A stretch of 64,000 nt of DNA from positions 62,001 to 126,000 of the forward strand of contig JAMCVZ010000068.1 of NCBI GenBank assembly GCA_023476565.1, given 5' to 3'. The notes under the pieces were generated by a model, which was given only the letters and a program-made list of their open reading frames with translations, did not search any database and was not told where the DNA came from. Below, piece after piece: positions 52,997 through 59,992 of the stretch; the first letter of the stretch is position 1; each line of letters opens with the position of its first letter. The stretch is from Nitrospirota bacterium. GTDB lineage: Bacteria; Nitrospirota; Thermodesulfovibrionia; Thermodesulfovibrionales; Dissulfurispiraceae. The position numbers were made by a program, and so were the translations under genes.

Positions 52997-53272
52997 ATGA
53001 ATGTGGAGTTTCAGAACAGCATGACGAAGATGCCAGTAACAGAGGATATTGTTGTGAATGGTGAAAAGATCGGGGAAATAGAGCCATGGCAAGACAGATT
53101 TCATTCAAAGATTCATCTTCCAGGCTACCTATGTCTGATTCAGGGATTCGGATTTTCAAAAGAAGAGGCGATACAGAATGCGATAAGAAGCGGACGACTT
53201 AGTGGCGTGGAACTTTTATCAGAGATCAATGCCCTGGAAGATAAGCTCTTAGGCAAGGGAAAGGAGGATTGA
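52997..53272 (+). CDS. small hypothetical phage protein
   Basis: 91 residues (MNVEFQNSMTKMPVTEDIVV), with GGAGGGATAGGG before the ATG. Mixed beta strands, then a helical C-terminus (EEAIQNAIRSGRLSGVELLS). No family recognised. It starts two bases after the CII-like gene. Confidence 0.6.
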   Translation: MNVEFQNSMTKMPVTEDIVVNGEKIGEIEPWQDRFHSKIHLPGYLCLIQGFGFSKEEAIQNAIRSGRLSGVELLSEINALEDKLLGKGKED

Positions 53273-53273
53273 T

Positions 53274-53477
53274 ATGCCGCAGAGGTTGAAGTGTATATCG
53301 TTGTGCTACCGAGTGGGGCAATGCATGTTGTCGGATGCAGGGGCATCTATGTGCAAGGGGCCGTATCTGAATTTTGACCAGCACATGGAGGCGGTGAGAG
53401 GAATGATGGCTAAGGAGAAGGTTTCGTTTATTGCGCGGCTGTCTGAGAAGAAGCGGCATTTGAATGAGACGGTGTAA
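53274..53477 (+). CDS. small Cys-containing hypothetical protein
   Basis: 67 residues (MPQRLKCISLCYRVGQCMLS), with four cysteines in the first 27. AAGGAGG lies just before ATG 53274. No family recognised. Confidence 0.55.
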   Translation: MPQRLKCISLCYRVGQCMLSDAGASMCKGPYLNFDQHMEAVRGMMAKEKVSFIARLSEKKRHLNETV

Positions 53478-53491
53478 AGGAGGTGATGAGA

Positions 53492-53698
53492 ATGGCGTAT
53501 GTGGGGCCGGCAGAGGAGCATTTGGCAGGGCTGATTAGCAAGGTGATAGAGGATTCTCAGAGCTGTGAGGGGCCTTTTCAGTTTGCTGCGCAGGTGGGGA
53601 AGATGCAGGGCAGTTTTCTATCCATACGGGATGAGCTGAAGAAAGGGCTGTCTATTGAAGAAATCGCTTTGGAAAGGGGGTGTGTGACCAGTGGGTGA
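53492..53698 (+). CDS. small hypothetical phage protein
   Basis: 68 residues from ATG 53492 (MAYVGPAEEHLAGLISKVIE), with AAAGGAGG upstream. An earlier GTG at 53483 overlaps that site. Predicted helical. Its end overlaps the next gene by eight bases. Confidence 0.6.
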   Translation: MAYVGPAEEHLAGLISKVIEDSQSCEGPFQFAAQVGKMQGSFLSIRDELKKGLSIEEIALERGCVTSG

Positions 53699-53906
53699 GG
53701 CAATAGCAAAGGAAGATAAGCGCATTACGGTGAACATTAAAACTGCAGCGCGGCTCTTTGATGTGAAGGAGCAGCATTTGCGGATGATGTGTCTGCTGGG
53801 GAAGATTCCGGGAGCAAAGAGGCTCGGGAAGTACTGGTTTATTCCCTATGAGGAGCTGGAAAAAACTTTTATGAATAAAAAGGAGGATGGCGATGGCAGG
53901 AAATAA
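53691..53906 (+). CDS. excisionase-like HTH protein
   Basis: 71 residues, start GTG 53691. ITVNIKTAARLFDVKEQHLR, followed by GAKRLGKYWFIPYEELEKTF, is the pattern of the MerR-like excisionase HTH (HTH_17): helix-turn-helix, then the wing with R-x-G-K-Y/R-W. It could be the excisionase for the integrase at 47587 or a transcription factor. GGGGG lies upstream. Confidence 0.7.
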   Translation: MGEAIAKEDKRITVNIKTAARLFDVKEQHLRMMCLLGKIPGAKRLGKYWFIPYEELEKTFMNKKEDGDGRK

Positions 53907-54075
53907 GCAGCCGGGGTGTGAGGTGATCTGCAGGGCGGTGACTTGCATCCACAATGATGGACAGTTGTGTGCGGTGTTTACCATGGATGAGCCGCTGGTA
54001 TTAGGGGTAGTGGGCCTGTGTGAGAAGTATGATGAGGGTCTTTCACCGCTCACTGCAACAGGAAAGAGGCCATGA
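53893..54075 (+). CDS. small Cys-rich protein (DUF1540-like pattern)
   Basis: 60 residues from ATG 53893 (MAGNKQPGCEVICRAVTCIH). The spacing of cysteines around HNDGQLCAV and LCEKY resembles small zinc- or metal-binding proteins of DUF1540 type. AAGGAGG lies inside the end of the previous gene. Function unknown. Confidence 0.5.
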   Translation: MAGNKQPGCEVICRAVTCIHNDGQLCAVFTMDEPLVLGVVGLCEKYDEGLSPLTATGKRP

Positions 54076-54269
54076 AGACGGCTAAGCGGCGTGGATGGGG
54101 TGAAGATGAGGCCCCTCGGTCTGAGGGTGGCGGGAAATACGTTGGGGGATGGCCGACGATACTATTTATTGCATGTCTCGGCCTGATGTTTTGTTATGTG
54201 GCTGCGCTGATGCTTATGGAGGTGCCGGGTTGCCTGAGGGAGATTGTGAGGGTGATGACAACTAAATAA
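54072..54269 (+). CDS. small single-span membrane protein
   Basis: 65 residues, with ATGA overlap to the preceding gene. One membrane segment (WPTILFIACLGLMFCYVAALML) after a basic N-terminus. No family recognised. Confidence 0.5.
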   Translation: MKTAKRRGWGEDEAPRSEGGGKYVGGWPTILFIACLGLMFCYVAALMLMEVPGCLREIVRVMTTK

Positions 54270-54279
54270 GGGGGGAGTT

Positions 54280-55764
54280 ATGAAGGTAGAATTTAAAACT
54301 AAGGATATTGGGGTGGAAACAGACGAACATGTCATTGTCAACGGCAGTATGCACGGTGAGAAGTATTGGGATCGGGCATGGAGTTTGGTGGACGGCTGTA
54401 CTCCAGTGAGTGAGGCGTGTGATAACTGCTGGCTGGCGGCGATGGAGCTTCGTTTCAACAAATGTTCCGGACTGCTACAGGTAATTGATGGTGTAAGGCA
54501 GCCGAGATTTAGCGGACATATAATATGTCGTGAGGACAGGCTTGATATCCCGCTGAAGACCAGGAAACCAACCGTATGGGCGATATGGAGTGATTTGTTT
54601 CATGAGAAAGTGCCTTTTAAGTTTATTGACGCAGTCTTTACGGTTATGAAATTACAGCCTCATCATACTTTTCTTGCTTTAACGAAAAGAACATTTCGGG
54701 CACAACATTATATCTTCGGTGATAAAACGCCTGACAATATATACATCGGCACTACAGTTGAAAATCAGGAGCAGGCCGACAGGCGGATACCTCATTTGCT
54801 CCAGGTGCCGGGCAATAAGTTCCTGAGCATAGAGCCTTGTTTATCGGAAATAGACTTGACGCCATATCTCATTAGTGATAAACTACAAGAAAAAAACGAG
54901 CGGGGTATTTATCATGAAAGAGAACGAAACGGTATTTATGTGTCAGGTTGCGATGGGTGTGTTTTCAATAGACGATCAGGGGAGGATTTGGAGACACAAA
55001 CGATTGTCGGGGAGTCGGAGTGGGAACAAATCAATAGAACATTCCTTGCAAACCTCGAGAAGAGCGGAAACGTCGGAATCACAGAACCATCTGCGAGTGA
55101 TGTTCACCTACGAAGGGAAGCGTCATGCGATCTACGCACACCGTGCCGTTTGGATGTACCTAAATGCGCGGGAAATACCGGAAGGCATGGCGATAAACCA
55201 CAAGGACGGGAACCCGAAGAACAACCATCCTGGAAATTTGGAATTGACCACGAGACAGGAGAACACCCTGCATGCTGGACAGGTGTTGAAAGTTTTGGGG
55301 AAGAAAGAACAGCGTGGGGAGAAGAACACGAGCGCGAAGCTGAAGGCAGAAGATGTCATTGTAATTCGATCAATGTGGGACAAGAAACAAATGACACAGG
55401 GAGCGATGGCAAAATATTTCGGCGTGTCTCAAGTTACAATCAACGAAATCTGCCTAAGAAAAACCTGGAAGCATCTTCCATAAATGCCGTAATCCTCGGC
55501 GGCGAGAGCGGCCACGGAGCAAGGCCTATGCATCCTGATTGGGTGCGCTCAGTCCGCGATCAGTGCCAAGCGGCGGGGGTGCCGTTCTTTTTCAAACAAT
55601 GGGGGGACTGGGTGACGCTTGACAATATGCCTTTCCTCACTTTTCGACATCCTCCGAAAACTGCCAAATTTAAGGGAATTTTTAAGCGAGTCGGCAAGAA
55701 AGCCGCAGGCCGCATCCTGGATGGCCGGACACACGATGAATTGCCGTGGGGGCAAAAAATATGA
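54280..55764 (+). CDS. phage Gp37/Gp68 (DUF5131)-like protein with an HNH gene inserted
   Basis: The two ends belong to one family. Residues 1-200 have CTPVSEACDNCW, a radical-SAM-like Cys set, HHTFLALTKR and FLSIEPCLSEIDLTPYL. The last 95 residues have INAVILGGESGHGARPMHPD and AAGVPFFFKQWGDW. Between them, about 54873-55480 encodes an HNH endonuclease in a different frame. The host frame stays open through the insert, giving a single 494-codon frame with about 200 residues of nonsense-like sequence in the middle. Whether the fused protein works is doubtful. Confidence 0.75.
   Translation: MKVEFKTKDIGVETDEHVIVNGSMHGEKYWDRAWSLVDGCTPVSEACDNCWLAAMELRFNKCSGLLQVIDGVRQPRFSGHIICREDRLDIPLKTRKPTVWAIWSDLFHEKVPFKFIDAVFTVMKLQPHHTFLALTKRTFRAQHYIFGDKTPDNIYIGTTVENQEQADRRIPHLLQVPGNKFLSIEPCLSEIDLTPYLISDKLQEKNERGIYHERERNGIYVSGCDGCVFNRRSGEDLETQTIVGESEWEQINRTFLANLEKSGNVGITEPSASDVHLRREASCDLRTPCRLDVPKCAGNTGRHGDKPQGREPEEQPSWKFGIDHETGEHPACWTGVESFGEERTAWGEEHEREAEGRRCHCNSINVGQETNDTGSDGKIFRRVSSYNQRNLPKKNLEASSINAVILGGESGHGARPMHPDWVRSVRDQCQAAGVPFFFKQWGDWVTLDNMPFLTFRHPPKTAKFKGIFKRVGKKAAGRILDGRTHDELPWGQKI
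54914..55483 (+). CDS. HNH homing endonuclease nested in the DUF5131-like gene
   Basis: 189 residues from ATG 54914 (MKENETVFMCQVAMGVFSID). The HNH_3-type core is YAHRAVWMYLNAREIPEG followed by INHKDGNPKNNHPGNLELTT and RQENT. A C-terminal helix-turn-helix (MTQGAMAKYFGVSQVTINEI) would bind DNA. The gene is in a different frame from its host gene. Its stop codon lies at the point where conserved host sequence resumes. There is no room for a group I intron around it. Confidence 0.85.
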   Translation: MKENETVFMCQVAMGVFSIDDQGRIWRHKRLSGSRSGNKSIEHSLQTSRRAETSESQNHLRVMFTYEGKRHAIYAHRAVWMYLNAREIPEGMAINHKDGNPKNNHPGNLELTTRQENTLHAGQVLKVLGKKEQRGEKNTSAKLKAEDVIVIRSMWDKKQMTQGAMAKYFGVSQVTINEICLRKTWKHLP

Positions 55765-56438
55765 AAGAATACCCTATTTTATTCAGCGGCCCGATGGTAA
55801 GGGCTATTCTGGAGGGGAGGAAGACGCAGACGAGGCGTATAAGAGGCCTCGAACAGATCAATAAAAATCCCAATATCTGGACATTTACAGGGTTTAAATC
55901 TGATTTGGGCTATCCTGCATCTCGCGGTTTATGGGCCGGATTTACGACAGCAGAAAGCAACACAGATGTATACATTAAATCCCCCTATGGAAGTCCGGGC
56001 GGTCGTCTCTGGGTGCGGGAAACTTGGAGAGAGACAGGGAGTGGACAACGGGCAGATGGGAATATCCCCACCTATAAAGTTCCAGTAATTTATGCCGCCG
56101 ATGTTCTTTATAATGACGGCTCTTATCGACCTTCAATCCACATGCCCCGTTGGGCCTCAAGAATCACACTTGAGATCGTCAGCGTAAGGGTGGAGCGGTT
56201 GCAGGAGATCACAAGGGAAGGTGTTGTAAGCGAAGGGATTGGTTTCCATATTAGCAACCTCGGAGCGCGCAATTCCAGCCCCACGAGACTTTATGAAGCA
56301 TTCCCCGATAGAGAGGGCGGATACACAAATGCGAAAGAAGCATTCGAAGCGCTTTGGGATTCCATCAATAGAAAAAAATATCCGTGGGAGACAAATCCCT
56401 GGGTATGGATGATCGAGTTCAAGAGATCCTATCGCTAA
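55761..56438 (+). CDS. phage protein with ASCH/PUA-like features
   Basis: 225 residues from ATG 55761 (MKEYPILFSGPMVRAILEGR), overlapping the stop of the previous gene (ATGA). The pattern FSGPMVRAILEGRKTQTRR, then GGRLWVRETW and MPRWASRITLEIVSVRVERL, is typical of a widespread phage family thought to have an ASCH RNA-binding fold. Function unknown. Confidence 0.7.
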   Translation: MKEYPILFSGPMVRAILEGRKTQTRRIRGLEQINKNPNIWTFTGFKSDLGYPASRGLWAGFTTAESNTDVYIKSPYGSPGGRLWVRETWRETGSGQRADGNIPTYKVPVIYAADVLYNDGSYRPSIHMPRWASRITLEIVSVRVERLQEITREGVVSEGIGFHISNLGARNSSPTRLYEAFPDREGGYTNAKEAFEALWDSINRKKYPWETNPWVWMIEFKRSYR

Positions 56439-57230
56439 ATGAAGCGAGGGTATACACGGGCATACAGGTGTGAGCTGGACAGCGAGGTGTGGAAGATGCC
56501 GCCGCTATATCATCGGGTGTGGTATTGGCTGCGGCAACGGGCGAATTGGGAGCTGAAGCTACATCCTACGCCGAGGGGGATCGGTATTTATGTGTCTCCG
56601 GGTATGGTGATAACGAGCCTGCAGCAAATTGCGGAGGGAGTTGCACACTCGGAATGGGGCAAGTTGATTATCCCAAACAAGAAGTCGATTGTCTCGGTAT
56701 TGAAGTGGCTTTCGACCAACGCTATGATAACAGTGGAAAGTAACGCTTATGGAACGGTTATTTTTATTGTTAATTATAATAAATTTAACCATGATGAGGG
56801 TGAGAAAGTAACGGCTAAAAAGGCTCCTGCTGCAAAGCCTAAGGGTAAGGGCGCTGATGATGTGAGCCCGGAGGCGCTGAGGCTGGCAAAGCTGTTGGCT
56901 GATAAGGTCCTCTTGAACAATCCAAAAAACCGGGAACTGTCGGCGGGGAATATCACAGGCACCCTGGGGCGATGGGCTGGGGATATTGATAAGATATTGA
57001 GGCTGGACAGACAGGATTATGAGGCCGTGGGACGGGTGATTATCTGGTGCCAGGAGGATAAGTTCTGGTCAACGGTTATTCTATCGGGGAAAACTTTGCG
57101 GGATAAGTGGGACAAGCTGTATGTGGGGATGAAAAAGAGTCCGCCGAAGGAGTCTGTACCGCCTCCGGCAGGGGTGGAAGGCGATATGTTTAAGGCTATG
57201 CAGGAGATGGAGAGGAGATATAATCGGTGA
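56439..57230 (+). CDS. phage replication organiser (O/DnaD-like)
   Basis: 263 residues. The N-terminal half is a winged-helix region (CELDSEVWKMPPLYHRVWYW, IAEGVAHSEWGKL). The C-terminal part has FWSTVILSGKTLRDKWDKLY, the common end of phage replication initiators that load helicase at the origin. DnaB follows with a four-base overlap (GTGA). Confidence 0.78.
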   Translation: MKRGYTRAYRCELDSEVWKMPPLYHRVWYWLRQRANWELKLHPTPRGIGIYVSPGMVITSLQQIAEGVAHSEWGKLIIPNKKSIVSVLKWLSTNAMITVESNAYGTVIFIVNYNKFNHDEGEKVTAKKAPAAKPKGKGADDVSPEALRLAKLLADKVLLNNPKNRELSAGNITGTLGRWAGDIDKILRLDRQDYEAVGRVIIWCQEDKFWSTVILSGKTLRDKWDKLYVGMKKSPPKESVPPPAGVEGDMFKAMQEMERRYNR

Positions 57231-58540
57231 CAGATATTTTTGTACCGCCGCAAAGTATAGAGGCTGAGCAGTCGGTACTCGGGGTTTTCATAATGGAAAG
57301 TAAATGCTTCGGTAAGGTGTTTTTGGAGCCGGAGGATTTTTATAGAGAGCAGCACAGGACGATTTTTCGGGCGATGCAGGAGCTGCATAGAAAACATGAA
57401 ACAATAGATATCGTGACGCTGTCAGACCACCTGAAGGGGCGGCGAGAGATGGAGAAGGCAGGCGGGCTATCCTATCTGTCTGAACTGGCTCAGTCTGTTA
57501 TGACCAGCGCGGGAGTGGAGAAGCATGCCAAGATTGTCCGCGAGAAGTCGATACGGCGGCGGGTGATGGTTGCGGCGCGGCAGCTGACGGCTGATGCATT
57601 GACGAATGAGGAAGCAACGCTGGAGGAACTGTATAGTAAGTACAAGATCATTCTCACGGAGTTGTCGAGGTGCGGTGATAATGGTCAGACAATGAAGATG
57701 ATCGAGGTGGCGCGGAGGGTTTCGGCCTACATCGATAAGCGATACAATAACAGGCATGAGATTTCAGGTATTGATACTGGATATAAGGCGCTGAATCTGT
57801 TTCTGGATGGATGGCAACCGGGAAGTTTTTACGTTATCGGGGCGCGTCCAGGACATGGGAAAACGGCGCTTGTATTGGATAGCGCGCAAAAAAGCGGTGT
57901 GCCGGTCGGCATGATCAGCATCGAGATGGATGAGTTGCAGTTGGGAGTGAGAGTGGCAGCAACGCAGTCGAGAGTTCCGCTGACCCGGCTGCTCAAAGGG
58001 TTTCTGGATAAGTCGGATTGGCCGAATATCAACCGCGCCCTGGCTCGCATGGCTGAGATGCCTATTACGCTGGATTTCATGTCACGGAATGCGCTGGATA
58101 TTGAGCGGAAGGCGGCCAAAATGGTTGACGATGATGGTATTCAGCTTCTGATCGTCGATTACATGCAGCTGGTGGTAGGCTCGGAAAAGAAGTGGAACAA
58201 GAAGCGCGAGGAAGAGGTAGGCGAGGTTTCACGGCTCCTGAAGCACCTGGCGAAGCTGCACAGGATTCCGGTGATCGGGATATCGTCGCTGAATAGAGAG
58301 GTGGAGGGCAGGGCGGACAAGCGGCCAATGCTGAAGGACCTGAGAGAATCGGGACAGATAGAGTATGACGCTGATGTGGTGATCCTGCTCTTTCGCTCGA
58401 AGGAGCGCAAGGACAGGGCAGAGCTGATACTGGAGAAGGTGAGGAATGGTCCTACGGGAGTTGTGCATCTCGGATTTGATGGGGAGCACATGACGTATTA
58501 CGACCTGGACAACCTGGAGGGGAGGCAGGGCAGCGAGTGA
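57227..58540 (+). CDS. replicative DNA helicase, DnaB family
   Basis: 437 residues, start GTG 57227. The N-terminal domain has VPPQSIEAEQSVLGVFIM and FYREQHRTIFRAM. The RecA-like motor has YVIGARPGHGKTALVLDSAQ (Walker A), LLIVDYMQLVVG (Walker B) and KHLAKLHRIPVIGISSLNRE, plus LRESGQIEYDADVVILLFR. It lies behind the replication organiser and completes the phage replication module. Confidence 0.93.
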   Translation: MTDIFVPPQSIEAEQSVLGVFIMESKCFGKVFLEPEDFYREQHRTIFRAMQELHRKHETIDIVTLSDHLKGRREMEKAGGLSYLSELAQSVMTSAGVEKHAKIVREKSIRRRVMVAARQLTADALTNEEATLEELYSKYKIILTELSRCGDNGQTMKMIEVARRVSAYIDKRYNNRHEISGIDTGYKALNLFLDGWQPGSFYVIGARPGHGKTALVLDSAQKSGVPVGMISIEMDELQLGVRVAATQSRVPLTRLLKGFLDKSDWPNINRALARMAEMPITLDFMSRNALDIERKAAKMVDDDGIQLLIVDYMQLVVGSEKKWNKKREEEVGEVSRLLKHLAKLHRIPVIGISSLNREVEGRADKRPMLKDLRESGQIEYDADVVILLFRSKERKDRAELILEKVRNGPTGVVHLGFDGEHMTYYDLDNLEGRQGSE

Positions 58541-59398
58541 CAATTGCACTGCGACTGCCGAGAGGGACGGCCTGTGATTTCTGGATTATTTTAAAAAGGA
58601 AAAGTAAGGGGGTCGTGCGCATGTGTGATGGAGAGGAAAAAAGGATTTAAAAGGTGTCCAGACCGGCTTACGCAGGGGATAAAGGGTTGCGCACATGGGG
58701 CGGGTATGATCTTGCTCATGGAGAGGATGGGGCTGTTTTTGTCCCTTTTTGCAGGGATAACGGTCACATAAGCGGTCACATATCGCTGCCTGCTGTTCAC
58801 AAGTTGCTGACGTTTCACGGTAATTATTTTGCTGTCCATCTGATGGTCAATCAGATGTGCTACTAAAAATAGGCCAGGATGATCGTCTTGGTTACTCTCA
58901 TATATCCCGCATCGTCAGCGGTATCGATGTATGCAGCCCTCATCATTCCCGGCGAGTATCGATAGATATGTCGCATTATGCCCCCAAAAAAGCCGGGGCG
59001 AGGAGACAGACCCCCACCCCCTCCCCATGCCTCGTGCCCTTGGAGTCCCCCTACCGGTTTCTATGAGGTACGCGATGTTGATTCTCTTTTTCAGAAAAAA
59101 ATTTTCCTGCCGCCCGTGTGCGAGCGCCCTTTTTTCTGCCGCGATGCAGCACCGCCGTTTTTATCGGTGAAGTGCTGCATCGGCACTTTGAGCGAGCCTG
59201 CCGGAACTCTCGTTATTTTTGACGATTCCGGCCGCTTTTGGACTCAAAAAATCGCCGCTTGCGACTGTTCTATTTTTGTATACAACAGGTAACGCTTAGG
59301 GAACAGTTTTTATTGTGTGTATTCAATGGTTTACTTGAGGTAGATGCATGAGAAAGTAACGGGAACGGTCTACTACTAAATAATTATAATAATCTTTA
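58541..59398. other. non-coding, hairpin-rich stretch between replication and packaging genes
   Basis: No frame here has a good ribosome-binding site or a recognised product. Visible structures: direct repeats CGGTCACATA (58761 and 58773); a hairpin with arms GATGCAGCAC (59143-59152) and GTGCTGCATC (59172-59181); GCCGGAA facing TTCCGGC near 59200-59233; a C-rich run near 59011-59035. The position just before the terminase genes fits a packaging site (cos or pac), an origin, or both. Confidence 0.5.
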
Positions 59399-59425
59399 GT
59401 CTTTAAAGACTTTGTCTTTAAAGAC
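59399..59425. promoter_or_regulatory. two tandem 12-bp palindromes (candidate operator)
   Basis: GTCTTTAAAGAC occurs at 59399-59410 and again at 59414-59425, each a perfect palindrome, centres 15 bases apart. They lie 35 bases before the promoter-like element ahead of the terminase genes. A dimeric regulator of late genes could bind here. Confidence 0.6.
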
Positions 59426-59459
59426 GTTTTCTTTAGCCGTTTCCGGCGGAATTATTTTC

Positions 59460-59489
59460 TTGACATCTCTACAGGGATTTTTTTAGTAT
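59460..59489 (+). promoter_or_regulatory. candidate late promoter before terminase
   Basis: TTGACA at 59460-59465 and TAGTAT at 59484-59489 with an 18-base spacer, 60 bases before the small terminase start. The twin palindromes just upstream may control it. Confidence 0.55.
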
Positions 59490-59548
59490 CTATGCAAGTC
59501 ACGGGCAAGCTCAAAACTTTGTAAATGCCTGCGAGAGGAGAAAGCGCC

Positions 59549-59992
59549 ATGGGCGGGCCGGGAAGCGGAAGGGGATCAGACTCAGAAGTCGAAGTGACTG
59601 TCTGCGATGTGCTCATGAATGACAAGCAGTTCAAGGAGCACATCAGCACCAAGGCTATCGAGGCCTTTAATGCCAGCTATAATTTTCTCCTGGATGTGGT
59701 GAAGGGAGCGATCTCGGACACCTACATCAACCAAAAAGGCATAATCATGTCCCGCGATATTCCCATCTCAGACCGCGTGAAAGCCGCCAAGGTACTGAAA
59801 GAGTGGACTCTCGATAAGGTTGTTTCTGATAAGCGTGAGCTTGGAGATGGACAGCCGCAACTGCCGTGGAACCACAAGGAAGACTTGGAAGCAATCGCAG
59901 TTGAAATCGAAGCTGCCAAGGAAGCAGAAAAGAAGGCCAAGGATTCCGGGAAACTGGTGCCTATCTCGGCAGTAGGAGGCTCAGGAGTCTAA
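59549..59992 (+). CDS. terminase small subunit
   Basis: 147 residues from ATG 59549 (MGGPGSGRGSDSEVEVTVCD), with GAGGAG upstream. The Gly-rich MGGPGSGRG start is typical of small terminase proteins. Middle helices would form the DNA-recognition ring, and the Lys/Glu-rich tail follows. The stop overlaps the large subunit start (TAATG). Confidence 0.78.
   Translation: MGGPGSGRGSDSEVEVTVCDVLMNDKQFKEHISTKAIEAFNASYNFLLDVVKGAISDTYINQKGIIMSRDIPISDRVKAAKVLKEWTLDKVVSDKRELGDGQPQLPWNHKEDLEAIAVEIEAAKEAEKKAKDSGKLVPISAVGGSGV

Noticed and set aside
54873-55480. Group I intron around the HNH gene
   Set aside because: The insert is hardly longer than the endonuclease gene itself, leaving no room for the catalytic core of about 200 bases.
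58591-59292. Several short frames on both strands between dnaB and terminase
   Set aside because: They overlap each other in all frames, have biased Pro/Arg composition from the GC-rich hairpins, and none has a convincing start.
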